This document shows, piece by piece, positions 44,345 through 53,448 of a stretch of 64,000 nt of DNA. This DNA is from Candidatus Andeanibacterium colombiense. Its GTDB lineage: Bacteria; Pseudomonadota; Alphaproteobacteria; Sphingomonadales; Sphingomonadaceae. The position numbers and the translations under genes were made by a program. The stretch lies in assembly GCA_029202985.1 (NCBI GenBank), contig CP119316.1, positions 1,798,001 to 1,862,000 of the forward strand. The letters are read 5' to 3'. Numbering within the stretch: the stretch's first letter is position 1; each line of letters opens with the position of its first letter. The notes under the pieces are model-generated. The model had not been told where the DNA came from and ran no database searches. It saw only the letters and a list, made by a program, of their open reading frames with translations.

Positions 44345-44941
44345 ATGCGCAGGGACGGCAAGGTAATCGCGCTGGGCGGGAGGCCGGAAGGCTCCGTCTC
44401 CGCGCATGCGCCCGCCGCGCCGTCGGAGACGCGCTCGGAGTCTTTGGGCCAGGCCTATGTCCGCTGCTACCGCGAGATGTGGCGGTTCCTGGCCGCGCGT
44501 ACCGGCAGCCGCGACGCGGCCGACGAACTGATCCAGGAGGTGTGGCTGCGGATCGCCGGGCGGGCGGACGACAGCTCGATCGACAACCCCGACGCGTGGC
44601 TGCAGCGGCTGGTGATCAACCAGTCGCTTACCTGGCTGCGCCGCAACCGTTTCCGCACGATCGCGTATGAGCCGCTCGACAAGGCGGCCTCGGTGGCGGA
44701 CGAGGCGCCCGATGCGGAAACGATCGCGGCCGATCGCCAGCGCCATGACGTGCTCTGCGCGCTGGTCGATGAAATGCCGCCGCGGCGACGCGCGGTGTTC
44801 GTGCTTTATCGCGGGCGCGGGCTGAGCCTGCAGGAAGTCGCCGACCATCTCGGCATCAGTATAAAAACGGTGAAGGCGCAGATGAGCGAGGCGATCGCCT
44901 TCCTGCGCCAGAGGATGACGGAAAGCGGATTATGGCCATGA
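44345..44941 (+). CDS. FecI-family ECF sigma factor G
   Basis: A protein of 198 residues from the ATG at 44345; an in-frame TTG at 44315 would add ten residues. Region 2: RDAADELIQEVWLRIAGRAD and AWLQRLVINQSLTWLRRNRF. Region 4: MPPRRRAVFVLYRGRGLSLQ, EVADHLGISIKTVKAQMSEA. Ends GLWP. It overlaps FecR G by four bases and is divergent from receptor G, with which it shares a promoter element. Confidence 0.9.
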   Translation: MRRDGKVIALGGRPEGSVSAHAPAAPSETRSESLGQAYVRCYREMWRFLAARTGSRDAADELIQEVWLRIAGRADDSSIDNPDAWLQRLVINQSLTWLRRNRFRTIAYEPLDKAASVADEAPDAETIAADRQRHDVLCALVDEMPPRRRAVFVLYRGRGLSLQEVADHLGISIKTVKAQMSEAIAFLRQRMTESGLWP

Positions 44942-45945
44942 GCGAACCGGCCCTGGAGGACATTCCGGAAATCGCGGGGGGGCCGCGTGCCTCGTTGAGC
45001 GCTTTCGCGCCGACAGTTGCCGAGTACGATGCGGCAAGCGACTGGCTGCTGCGCCTGCGTGAGCGCGATCTCGAGACGAGCCGCGAGTTCGAGCAGTGGA
45101 AGCTCGCCAGTCCGACGCACGAATACGCCTTTGCCGAAGTCGAGGCACTGTTCGCGCTGTCGGCCCGGCCGGCACAGGAGGCGGAGTATTTCTACGATTC
45201 CCGCGAACGTCCGCGGCGCTGGCCTTCGCGGCGCTGGCGCTGGGCTAGCATGGTGATCGCGGCCTCGCTGGCGCTGCTCCTGGCTTTGCCCTTTGCGCCG
45301 AACCTCGGCTATCTCGGCGCGGACGCTGCGACCGCCACGGGCGAATTGCGTACGGTGCGCCTGGCCGACGGATCGCGGGTGACGCTGAACACCGCCAGCG
45401 CGATCGACGCCGACGTGACCGGTGGCACCACCCGCAAGGTCACGCTGCGCGGCGGCGAGGCCTATTTCGAAGTCGTGCACGATCCCGCCCGGCCGTTTCT
45501 GGTCCATGCGGGCAATGCCGACGTGCGGGTGCTGGGCACGAAGTTCAACATTCGCATCGATGCGGACCAGTCGCGCATCGCGGTGACCCAGGGGCATGTG
45601 CGGGTGGCGCTGGCGACGAACCCGAAGCGGACGGTCGACCTCCTGGTCGGGCAGGAGGCGCTGGCCGACCGTGCCGGGCTGCAGAAACAGGGTGCGGACA
45701 CTTACGAAGCGACCGCCTGGCGCCACCACCAGCTGCTGTTCAGCTATGTTCCGCTGCGGCTGGTGGTGCGCGACCTCAACCGCTACCGGCGCGCGCCGAT
45801 CTACATCGCCAACGGCGCATTGGCCGACAATCTGGTCAGCGGCGTGTTCCGCACCGACGATCCGGACGGCGCGCTCCGGATCATGGAGCGCACGATGGGA
45901 ATCGACAGCGTGACCCTGCCGACCGGGCAAACCATTCTCTATTGA
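44938..45945 (+). CDS. FecR-family anti-sigma regulator G
   Basis: A protein of 335 residues with DUF4880 segment (ASDWLLRLRERDLETSREFE), transmembrane helix (SMVIAASLALLLALPFAP), FecR domain (RLADGSRVTLNTASAIDADV; GEAYFEVVHDPARPFLVHAG; VRVLGTKFNIRID) and end LPTGQTILY. The ATG at 44938 overlaps the sigma G stop; an ATG two codons earlier is possible. The gene ends five bases from the convergent PLP enzyme gene. Confidence 0.92.
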   Translation: MSEPALEDIPEIAGGPRASLSAFAPTVAEYDAASDWLLRLRERDLETSREFEQWKLASPTHEYAFAEVEALFALSARPAQEAEYFYDSRERPRRWPSRRWRWASMVIAASLALLLALPFAPNLGYLGADAATATGELRTVRLADGSRVTLNTASAIDADVTGGTTRKVTLRGGEAYFEVVHDPARPFLVHAGNADVRVLGTKFNIRIDADQSRIAVTQGHVRVALATNPKRTVDLLVGQEALADRAGLQKQGADTYEATAWRHHQLLFSYVPLRLVVRDLNRYRRAPIYIANGALADNLVSGVFRTDDPDGALRIMERTMGIDSVTLPTGQTILY

Positions 45946-45949
45946 GCCG

Positions 45950-47233
45950 TCAGGCCCGCGCGAGCGCCTGTTCCATATCCGCGAGAAGATCGGCCGCATG
46001 CTCGATCCCGATCGACAGACGCACGGTGGAATCGAGCACGCCGATCCGGTCGCGCGTCTCCACCGGAACGCCCGAATGGGTCGTGGTCGCCGGATGGCTC
46101 GCGAGCGATTCCGTCCCGCCCAGACTGACCGCCAGCTTGACGATCCGCAGCGCGTTGAGGAAGCGGAACGCGGCCGGCTGCCCGCCCGCGATGTCGAACG
46201 AGAAGGTCGAGCCCGGACCGCTGCATTGCGCGGCATAGACCCGGCCGGCGGGCGAGGCCGGATCGGCAAAGGGCAGGAAATGGACCTGCGCCACCTTCGC
46301 ATGACCGCGCAGAAATTCCGCCACGATTGCCGCGTTTTCGGCCGCGCGCTCCATCCTGATCCCGACGGTCTCGAGCGAGCGACCGAGCATCCAGCAGCTG
46401 TGCGGATCGAGCTGGGTGCCGATCGCCCCGCGCAGCAGCTTGATCCGCGCGATCGCATCCGCCGATCCGATCGCGGCGCCGGCGATCAGGTCAGAATGGC
46501 CGCCGACATATTTGGTCAGCGAATAGAGCGAAAGATCGGCGCCGTGCTCGATCGGGCGCTGGAAGACCGGGCCGAGCAGCGTGTTGTCGCAGGCGATCAG
46601 CGGCCGCTCGCCCTGCCGTGCGGCGATATGCCCGGCGGTCCGCGCAATCATCGCCAGATCGACCAGTCCGTTGGTCGGGTTGGCCGGGGTCTCGACCAGG
46701 ATCACCGGCACCCGCCCCAGCGCCGCTGCCTGTTCCGCCGCCCCGGTCACCGCGGCCTCGTCGATCCCATCGGAAAAGCCGACCGCGCCGACCCTGAAAT
46801 CGGCCAGCGTCTTCGCCAGCAGCGTCTCGGTCCCACCGTAGAGCGGCTGCGAATGGAGCACCACATCGCCCGGCCGAACGAAGGCCATCAGGCTGGTCGC
46901 GATCGCGGACATGCCGGACGAGAACACCGCGCAGGCCTCGGCTCCCTCGTACACCGCGAGGCGATCCTCCACGATCTCGCTGTTGGGGTGGTTGAAGCGC
47001 GAATAGACCAGCCCGGCGGTTCGGCCTTCGGGCGGGGCGCGGCGGCCCGAAGTGTAATCGAAGAAGTCGCGCCCTTCCTCCGCGCTGCGGAAGACGAAGG
47101 TGCTGGTCAGGAACACCGGCGGCTTCACCGCGCCTTCGGACAGCGCGGGATCGTAACCATAGCCAAGCATCAGCGTATCGGGATGGAGGACGTGCCCGCC
47201 GATCTCGCGCCGTTCGTATTTCGGATCGGTCAT
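45950..47233 (-). CDS. Cys/Met-metabolism PLP-dependent enzyme (cystathionine gamma-synthase/methionine gamma-lyase family)
   Basis: A protein of 427 residues. The PLP lysine lies near residue 241 in SLTKYVGGHSDLIAG. Other family marks are YSRFNHPN, EACAVFSSGMSAI, LYGGTETLL, ETPANPTNGLVDL, CDNTLLGPVFQRPIEHGAD, and SLGGTESLASHPATTTHSGV. Such enzymes make or break C-S bonds of sulfur amino acids (gamma-synthase, gamma-lyase or beta-lyase), and the exact reaction cannot be fixed from motifs. The ATG at 47233 has GGAGAG upstream. It is divergent from the hydroxylase gene, a pairing that points to amino acid catabolism. No shared CGTT element was found. Confidence 0.92.
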   Translation of the reverse strand: MTDPKYERREIGGHVLHPDTLMLGYGYDPALSEGAVKPPVFLTSTFVFRSAEEGRDFFDYTSGRRAPPEGRTAGLVYSRFNHPNSEIVEDRLAVYEGAEACAVFSSGMSAIATSLMAFVRPGDVVLHSQPLYGGTETLLAKTLADFRVGAVGFSDGIDEAAVTGAAEQAAALGRVPVILVETPANPTNGLVDLAMIARTAGHIAARQGERPLIACDNTLLGPVFQRPIEHGADLSLYSLTKYVGGHSDLIAGAAIGSADAIARIKLLRGAIGTQLDPHSCWMLGRSLETVGIRMERAAENAAIVAEFLRGHAKVAQVHFLPFADPASPAGRVYAAQCSGPGSTFSFDIAGGQPAAFRFLNALRIVKLAVSLGGTESLASHPATTTHSGVPVETRDRIGVLDSTVRLSIGIEHAADLLADMEQALARA

Positions 47234-47388
47234 GGTGCTCTCCTTCTCATCGCCCGCGATCATAGCGCAGGCACGGCGCAAGACTTTTCCGCGAAACGGC
47301 GCTTTACCGGAAACGATCCGACCTCTCGGCCCGCGCGCGGGCGCATTTGGGATGCCATCTTGCGCCAGGCGCATGGCACTATGCGCGC

Positions 47389-48246
47389 ATGCCCGCCGTT
47401 CCTCCAGAGAAACCGCCCAGCGCCGCCGCCGACTGGACCGTGCCGCAGGACTGGGGCCACCACACCGTGCAGGACCATGCGACCTGGGACCGGCTGTTCG
47501 CACGCCAGGCGAAATTGCTGCCCGGCCGCGCGGCGCCGGAATTCCTCGCCGGGCTCGACATACTGCGCCTCTCGCGTCCCGGCATCCCCGATTTCGACGA
47601 GCTCAGCGAAGTGCTGACGAAGGCCACCGGCTGGCAGGTGGTCGCGGTGCCCGGGCTGGTACCCGACGAGGTGTTCTTCGACCATCTCGCGAACCGCCGC
47701 TTCGTCGCCGGCAATTTCATCCGCCGGCCCGACCAGCTCGACTATCTGCAGGAACCCGACGTGTTCCACGATGTGTTCGGCCATGTCCCGCTGCTCGCGG
47801 ACCCGGTGTTCGCCGATTACATGCAGGCCTACGGCAGGGGCGGGCAGCGCGCGGGCGACCTCGGCGCGATCCGCAATCTCGCGCGGCTCTACTGGTACAC
47901 GGTAGAATTCGGCCTGATCCGCACCACCGGGGGCGACCTCAGGATCTATGGCGCCGGGATCGTCTCGTCGCATGGCGAAAGCATTTTCGCGCTCGACGAT
48001 CCCTCGCCCAACCGGGTCGGTTTCGACCTCAGGCGGGTGATGCGCACCGACTACCGGATCGACGATTATCAGCAGAGCTATTTCGTGATCGACAGCTTCG
48101 AGGCGCTGCTGGAGCAGACCCTGAGCACCGCCTTCGCGCCGCTTTACGCGGAACTGGCCGACGCGGCTGATATCACACCAGACGCGCTGACTGTAGGCGA
48201 CGCAGTGCTGACGAGCGGCACGCAGGCGCGGGCGCGCCGCGGCTGA
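47389..48246 (+). CDS. phhA: Phenylalanine 4-monooxygenase (bacterial PhhA-type)
   Basis: A protein of 285 residues, the normal length for bacterial single-domain aromatic amino acid hydroxylases. Iron ligands are visible: H127 and H132 in EPDVFHDVFGHVPLL, and E173 in YWYTVEFGLIRT. Other marks are VPGLVPDEVFFDHLANRRF and DYQQSYFVIDSFEALL. It converts phenylalanine to tyrosine using tetrahydropterin and oxygen, feeding aromatic amino acid degradation. The ATG at 47389 starts the conserved protein; an earlier in-frame start adds only non-conserved residues. It converges on the thioredoxin-fold genes. Confidence 0.95.
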   Translation: MPAVPPEKPPSAAADWTVPQDWGHHTVQDHATWDRLFARQAKLLPGRAAPEFLAGLDILRLSRPGIPDFDELSEVLTKATGWQVVAVPGLVPDEVFFDHLANRRFVAGNFIRRPDQLDYLQEPDVFHDVFGHVPLLADPVFADYMQAYGRGGQRAGDLGAIRNLARLYWYTVEFGLIRTTGGDLRIYGAGIVSSHGESIFALDDPSPNRVGFDLRRVMRTDYRIDDYQQSYFVIDSFEALLEQTLSTAFAPLYAELADAADITPDALTVGDAVLTSGTQARARRG

Positions 48247-48257
48247 GCAAAACCGGC

Positions 48258-48644
48258 TCAGGCCTGGCTATGCCGCACGGCCCACTGCCCGATCTCGGTC
48301 CGCCCGAGAAAGCCGGCGTAATGGGCCGCCAGTCTGCCGCCGCGGAACAGCACCACGGTCGGCATGCTCCCGATCGCGAAGCGCTCGGCCACCGCGGTAG
48401 AGGCTTCCGCCTCGCAATCGATGCCGAACACCTGCCAGCCGTTCTGCGCGACGCCTTCGAGCGCGGAGGCGGCATATTTGCTGATCGGCAGGTCGCGCAC
48501 AAAAAAGTGCACGATCGCGATTCCTTCCTCGTCGGTTTCGCCCAGCACGGCGCTTTCGAACCCTGCCACGTCGAGCGCCTCGACCGAGGGGCACAGCTCC
48601 TCGATCTCGCCCGCGCCGCGGGCCCATTCTTCCAGTCCAGCCAT
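48258..48644 (-). CDS. Thioredoxin-fold protein 2 lacking CXXC
   Basis: A protein of 128 residues whose second half follows the thioredoxin pattern: beta strand AIVHFFVRDLPISKY where the CXXC should be, strand WQVFGIDCEAEASTAVAERF, and cis-proline loop IGSMPTVVLFRGGRLAAHYA. The catalytic cysteines are missing, so it is unlikely to be an ordinary oxidoreductase. It lies 37 bases downstream of thioredoxin-fold protein 1 and both lie behind receptor H. No signal peptide is visible, which suggests a cytoplasmic chaperone-like role. Function unknown. Confidence 0.75.
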   Translation of the reverse strand: MAGLEEWARGAGEIEELCPSVEALDVAGFESAVLGETDEEGIAIVHFFVRDLPISKYAASALEGVAQNGWQVFGIDCEAEASTAVAERFAIGSMPTVVLFRGGRLAAHYAGFLGRTEIGQWAVRHSQA

Positions 48645-48681
48645 GATAATCCCTTTCGCTGTGCTTCGCCCGTGCCGCGGC

Positions 48682-49050
48682 CTAAGCCGACTGCGCCGGG
48701 GTGTGGCTCTCGATCCACTGCTCGACCATCCCCGAGGTCAGCTTCGGTTGTTCGAAGATCGCGCGGAAGGTCCCGCCGAGGAACAGCATCAGCAGCGGCA
48801 CCGGGCCGATCACGAAGCGCCTGATGATCGCCTGCGAGGAAGCGGCTGCGACATCGACCATGAAGGCCTCGTCCGCCGCGCCCGCGGCCTCGGCCAGCAC
48901 CTCCGCGGCCTGATCACCCTCGGGCGATCCCGCGCGGCAGAACAGCACCACGGTCATCCGCGTGCGCTCGCCCCGGTCGAGCACCAGCCGCTCGAATTCC
49001 GCATCGTCGATCCACGCGAGGGCGAGACCGGTTTCGTTGAGGTCGCTCAT
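48682..49050 (-). CDS. Thioredoxin-fold protein 1 lacking CXXC
   Basis: A protein of 122 residues. MTVVLFCRAGSPEGDQAAEV takes the place of the W-C-x-x-C strand with a single cysteine, and VIGPVPLLMLFLGGTFRAIF has the cis-proline position. The overall fold resembles thioredoxin-like proteins without redox cysteines. The ATG at 49050 follows GGGA; a longer in-frame start overlaps the receptor H flank. It begins 99 bases after receptor H on the same strand, with a 10-base stem-loop between (about 49101-49128) but no T-run, so readthrough from receptor H is plausible. Confidence 0.75.
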   Translation of the reverse strand: MSDLNETGLALAWIDDAEFERLVLDRGERTRMTVVLFCRAGSPEGDQAAEVLAEAAGAADEAFMVDVAAASSQAIIRRFVIGPVPLLMLFLGGTFRAIFEQPKLTSGMVEQWIESHTPAQSA

Positions 49051-49149
49051 TGGAAATCCCGGAAATTGACAAGCATGACGGTTCAACGAGTGAGCGGAGC
49101 GGACCACGGAAAGAATTCTCCGCGGCCCGCCTGCTTATCGGCTCTTAGC

Positions 49150-51978
49150 TCACCACTTGGCGCGGAGGCTGGCGGTGAAGCTGCGCGGCGCGCCGTACCA
49201 GTTGCCGCCTGTCACGCTTCCGGCGGTCTGATAGTAGGTCTTGTCGAGGATGTTATCGAGATTGAGCGCCAACGACCATTTGTCGGAAAAACGATAGTCG
49301 ATCCGCGCCGAAAGAAGCGCGTAGGCGGGCACGGTGAACTTGTAGGTATAGCTTCCGCTTTCCCCGTCGATGACGCCGCAGCTTGCGGCGCCCGTTACAG
49401 CATTGGTTACGATGTACTCCGGCTTGCAGCCAGCGCCCTCGTTATAGCCGGAGGACTGGCCGTTGATGCCGCCAGAAACACTGAGGCCCGCAAGGGGGCC
49501 TTCGCGACCGGACGCGCTGAAATCATAGGCCAGCCAGAGCTTGTAGAGATGCTTGGGCTGGATCGACACGACCGGAGCGCCCTCTGCCGTCCCGAAGTAC
49601 ACCCCTTCCTGCTTGGTCTCGTTGTAGGTGTAGCTGGCGGCGATCTGCAAACCATCGGCGATCTCGCCGGTGGCTTCGAAGTCGATCCCCTTGCTCCGGA
49701 GAGTACGGTCCGGATCGGATTTGAAGCAACAGCTGTGGCTGTCGTCGATGGAGCCGAAATTGGGAAAACGCTTTCCATCGCTGGCGACGAATTCGCCGGT
49801 ATCGTCGTCATACACGCCGTCCACCGTTCCGAAACCCTTTTGCTTGATGCGATAGGCGGACAGCAACACGTTCAGCCGTCCACCCCGCGCGGCCCATTTG
49901 AGTCCGGCCTCGATGTTCGAGCCGGTGACGGGATCGATGGGCTTGAGTGAAGAGTCGAGCATGCTGGCCTGGCTAAGATAGATGTCCGTATATCCGATGT
50001 AGCCGGTAAGCTGCTTCGTCAGGTCGAATGAAAGGTTTGCGGGGGGCGGCCAACTGATGTCCGTATCGCTGTATTTCCAATCGGTCGGCGCATAGGCGTC
50101 ACCGATCTGCAAGCCTGCGCAATCGCCTGTCGTCACGGTGCAAAGGCTTTCTGACGCCTGTTCGTACTCGTAATGGCTCCAACGTAACCCGGTGGTAAGA
50201 TGGACCCGGTCGAACGCCGTGAGCCGCAGGTTCACATATGCGCCCGACTGGATTTGGCCGAAGACGGGATTGCGCAAATTCGGCAGCGGATTGCGCGGTT
50301 CGGTATAGAGCGCGTCGTATGGGTCAAAGTCGAACACATTGATCGGAGGTCGAGCCGGAGCGATGGTACCCACCGGACAGCGCCCGAGATTGTCCACGCA
50401 GTACTGGGGCCCGCCAGGATAGGGCTGATAGGGCGCAAGATAGGAACTCGGGACAAGCGCGGCATAATAGGTCAGTCCTCCGCCATCACTGTCCACGCGA
50501 TTGGCGCCAGCTGTGATCTCCTGCCGCTGGCCTAAAATCTCGAATGAGCCGCTGGTGACAAACTCCGCAGAGAACTGCTTGCTCGCCTGATCGGCATAAA
50601 GGCCGATCAGCATAGGGCCAAGATTGTTCTCCGGGTTAACCGCGACATTGTTGTAACCGAACTTCTGAGCGGTCGTTTGGCGGTTGTAGGTGAGATTGAG
50701 CTTCAGGTTCCAATCCTTGCCGAATTTCTGCTCGATCCCTCCGAAAATCTCGGTCGTATCCAAGTTCCACCGGTTCCAGGGAAACACGATCGAAGTCGAA
50801 CGCGGTAGCCCGAGATCGTCCCCGGTCTGATAGCGGGGCAAGCCGCTCCGCCAAGGGACACTATCCTGCCGCGTATAATTGAGGCCCGCAGTAAGCAGGG
50901 TGGTGGGCGTGGCATCGAACTCGGTGATGCCATAGATCAACGTCTTGTTGCTCTTGGCCACGGCGTAGAAATAGTGATTGTCCTGGTAGGTCATCACCAG
51001 CCGCCCGCGCAGCCTGCCATCGAGCGCAAGCGGCGAAGTCGCGTCGGCGACGAGGCGGTAGGTGCTCCAGCTGCCAGCCTGCGCTTCGACCGAGACCTGG
51101 GCGTGATCGAGGGGCTTCTTCCGGACGAGGTTCACCGTACCGGAAGGATCGCCATAACCGCTGAACAGGCCGTCGGCGCCGCGCACCAGTTCCACATGAT
51201 CATAGATCGACATGTCGATCTGCGGGTAGAAACTGTAATTGGTCGTCAGCGGAGCCCCGCCGTCGACCTGAATATTGGTGATGGCGAAACCACGCGAGTA
51301 GAAGGTGTTTTCAAGACTCGTCGGGCCCTGGACCAACGTTACCCCTGGCAGTTTCGCCATTGCGGTGTTGAAGTCGGTAACGTTCTGCTGCTCCATCCGT
51401 TCGCTCGTCAGCACCGAGATCGACTGAGGCACGTCCTTCAACGCCTGCGGAACCTTGCTCCCGATCGTCAGTGCTCCGCTGGTGAAGCTCCCCGTCCCTT
51501 CAGTCGCGGTGATGTCGCGCGAGCCGTTCACGCCGTTCACCCCTGCAGCCTGCCCGGCCCCGCCGAAGTAGGGCGAGCCCTGCACGCCTTCCACCTGCAC
51601 CGCGCCGGTCACCACCTCGCCGTCCGTGCTCGCCGGCTGGATCACCAGCGTGCTCGCGCCGTCGAAGCGGAAGGTCAGGCCGGTGCCGGCGAGCAGGCGG
51701 GAGAGCGCCTCGGCCGGGGTCATGCTGCCCGACACGCCGCCCGTGCCCTTCCCCCGCGCCAGTTCGGCCGGATAAACCAGCGCCAGCCCGGTCTGTTCGC
51801 CGAAGCGCGAGAGTGCGCTCGCCAGATCGCCCGCGGGCAGGTCGAATGTGCGGGCGGCGGTGGCGGATTGGGCTACTGCGGCCTGGGGCAGCAGAACGCC
51901 CGCGGCGCAGCAGGCCGCGAGGGCAATCGCGCTGACTCGTCCGATCAATCTGGCGCGGCGATGGATGGTCTTGGGCAT
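49150..51978 (-). CDS. TonB-dependent transducer receptor H
   Basis: A protein of 942 residues. The ATG at 51978 follows GGGGGGAAG by 11 bases; a longer frame to 52185 crosses the upstream region and the divergent small gene. STN domain (FDLPAGDLASALSRFGEQTG), EVVTGAV box, and conserved block with the variant SERMEQQNVTDFNTAM. The loop after LPRST is SIVFPWNR (no CxC). QYCVDNLGRCPVGT, CTVTTGDC, HSCCFKSDPD and C...C near the end are present. The SDPDRTLRSKGIDFEATGEI region is close to receptor G. Unusually, two thioredoxin-fold genes follow it. Confidence 0.95.
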   Translation of the reverse strand: MPKTIHRRARLIGRVSAIALAACCAAGVLLPQAAVAQSATAARTFDLPAGDLASALSRFGEQTGLALVYPAELARGKGTGGVSGSMTPAEALSRLLAGTGLTFRFDGASTLVIQPASTDGEVVTGAVQVEGVQGSPYFGGAGQAAGVNGVNGSRDITATEGTGSFTSGALTIGSKVPQALKDVPQSISVLTSERMEQQNVTDFNTAMAKLPGVTLVQGPTSLENTFYSRGFAITNIQVDGGAPLTTNYSFYPQIDMSIYDHVELVRGADGLFSGYGDPSGTVNLVRKKPLDHAQVSVEAQAGSWSTYRLVADATSPLALDGRLRGRLVMTYQDNHYFYAVAKSNKTLIYGITEFDATPTTLLTAGLNYTRQDSVPWRSGLPRYQTGDDLGLPRSTSIVFPWNRWNLDTTEIFGGIEQKFGKDWNLKLNLTYNRQTTAQKFGYNNVAVNPENNLGPMLIGLYADQASKQFSAEFVTSGSFEILGQRQEITAGANRVDSDGGGLTYYAALVPSSYLAPYQPYPGGPQYCVDNLGRCPVGTIAPARPPINVFDFDPYDALYTEPRNPLPNLRNPVFGQIQSGAYVNLRLTAFDRVHLTTGLRWSHYEYEQASESLCTVTTGDCAGLQIGDAYAPTDWKYSDTDISWPPPANLSFDLTKQLTGYIGYTDIYLSQASMLDSSLKPIDPVTGSNIEAGLKWAARGGRLNVLLSAYRIKQKGFGTVDGVYDDDTGEFVASDGKRFPNFGSIDDSHSCCFKSDPDRTLRSKGIDFEATGEIADGLQIAASYTYNETKQEGVYFGTAEGAPVVSIQPKHLYKLWLAYDFSASGREGPLAGLSVSGGINGQSSGYNEGAGCKPEYIVTNAVTGAASCGVIDGESGSYTYKFTVPAYALLSARIDYRFSDKWSLALNLDNILDKTYYQTAGSVTGGNWYGAPRSFTASLRAKW

Positions 51979-52139
51979 GGTAGGTGCTTCCCCCCTAAGA
52001 GTAGCGGATCGGGCGCATTCTTGCGCTCCAAAAACCTTGACGCCGCGGTGCGGGGGAACAGGAGGTCGGGCCGCAGGATTATTTGCAGGTGCGGAAAAAA
52101 AGCCTTCCGTCCGTTGCTCGCTCCGCGCAAAACGCCAAC

Positions 52140-52385
52140 ATGAACAACCATTGCTGTCGCCGCATGGCGGCCGACCTGAACCCAAGCTGCGATCAGCATG
52201 CCGATCGCTCGGACTGCCCTGATGCCCTCATTGGCCGGGTTCGTGGTGGGTACGGCATCATCGTGCACGACGGCGGCAGCAGCGTTGTCGAAATCGCCTT
52301 CTGCCCATGGTGCGGAGGCAAGCTGCCATCTATCGGCAGCGTCGATCTGCCCGACGCGCCTGGCGATGACGGCGATCCCGCCTGA
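52140..52385 (+). CDS. Small cysteine-rich, probable zinc-binding protein
   Basis: A protein of 81 residues with MNNHCCRRMAADLNPSCDQH, SDCPDALIG, GYGIIVHDGGSSVVEIAFCP and a C-P-W-C-G knuckle. This resembles a small conserved hypothetical family (recalled as DUF6980, assignment uncertain) with paired cysteines likely to hold zinc. It lies on the plus strand inside cassette H, divergent from receptor H and convergent with FecR H, which it approaches to 22 bases. No clear ribosome site is visible, but the protein pattern is conserved enough to call. Role unknown. Confidence 0.75.
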   Translation: MNNHCCRRMAADLNPSCDQHADRSDCPDALIGRVRGGYGIIVHDGGSSVVEIAFCPWCGGKLPSIGSVDLPDAPGDDGDPA

Positions 52386-52407
52386 CTCAAGCGTCTACAG
52401 TCACGGC

Positions 52408-53394
52408 CTACCGCGCTGTCACCAGCACCATGCCCGGCAGCTCGGTCACCCTCAGCCGCGCGGTGCGGGCAGCCGCGCGCAGGCCGGCGACCGGGTCGGC
52501 GATGCGGAAGGTCCCGCTGAATGCACGCGAGCGGGCGGCGCCGAGCACCCAGATCGGGCGATCGGAGTAACGGGCGAGCTCCGCCGCGATATCGGCCAGC
52601 GAGCGGTTCTCGACGATCACCAGCCCACGCTGCCACCCCCCCGCATAATGATCGGCGGCAATCGTGCCCGGCGCGGAGAAGCGGCCGTAATGCACCGCCT
52701 CGCCCGGCCCCAGCTCGCGCGCGCCGCCATCGGCAGTCACCCGGATGCGGTGATGGACGCCGGTGACGGTGACCCCGCCGCCGCGAAAGGCTGTGAGGAA
52801 GCGGGTGCCGAGCGCGCGCGTTTCGCCCCCGCCCGCCGCGACCACGAACGGCCGCGCCGGATCGCGCGCGACGCTGAACGCGGCTTCGCCCTCCAGCAGC
52901 CGCACCCGCCGCTCGCCCTTGCGGTACTGGATGTCGACCGCCGAATTGCTCGCGAGCACGATCGCGCTGCCATCGTCGAGCGCGATCCGGCGGGTTTCGA
53001 ACGCCCCGGTCTTCACATCGGCCGAAAGCGCGATCCACATGCCCGGGCCCCACCAGGCGAGCGCGGCGATCGACGCGGCCAGCGCGAGCCCCGCCGCCCG
53101 CTTGCCCGCAGCCGGCACGGGGCGCGGCTTCCAGCGCAGTAGCCGCGCGGCCTCGACCCTGTCGCTCAGCGCCGCGCGGTCTATCTCGAGCCACAGCCCG
53201 GCCGCGCCGACGAAGGCGGCTTCGGCCCCCGGCCGCGCAAGCCAGGCGGCGAAGGCTCGATCCCTGCGCGCATCATCCCCGCCCGCATCGAGCCGCACGA
53301 CCCAGCCGCGCGCCTGCTTGGCCAGCCGCTTGCGCCGCCAGCGGGTGAACGCGTTCGCGGAATCGCTCCCGCCGGGGGTTCGGTTCGCAGACAT
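52408..53394 (-). CDS. FecR-family anti-sigma regulator H
   Basis: A protein of 328 residues with DUF4880 segment (ARGWVVRLDAGGDDARRDRA), a transmembrane helix (AAGLALAASIAALAWWGPGM), FecR domain (ALDDGSAIVLASNSAVDIQY; GEAAFSVARDPARPFVVAAG; RALGTRFLTAFRGGGVT) and C-terminus LPGMVLVTAR. It lies between sigma H (54 bases upstream) and, beyond the inserted small plus-strand gene, receptor H. The N-terminus is longer and more basic than in the other copies. Confidence 0.9.
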   Translation of the reverse strand: MSANRTPGGSDSANAFTRWRRKRLAKQARGWVVRLDAGGDDARRDRAFAAWLARPGAEAAFVGAAGLWLEIDRAALSDRVEAARLLRWKPRPVPAAGKRAAGLALAASIAALAWWGPGMWIALSADVKTGAFETRRIALDDGSAIVLASNSAVDIQYRKGERRVRLLEGEAAFSVARDPARPFVVAAGGGETRALGTRFLTAFRGGGVTVTGVHHRIRVTADGGARELGPGEAVHYGRFSAPGTIAADHYAGGWQRGLVIVENRSLADIAAELARYSDRPIWVLGAARSRAFSGTFRIADPVAGLRAAARTARLRVTELPGMVLVTAR

Positions 53395-53448
53395 CTCTAT
53401 CGCTCAATAGACGATTGGGCGCGCCGGGAGAGGAGGTCCGTTCACAAA

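Noticed and set aside
47234..47388. CGTT element for the PLP enzyme or the hydroxylase
   Set aside because: CGTT occurrences in the gap have no TTGC or TTGT box at the required distance, so these genes were not added to the regulon.
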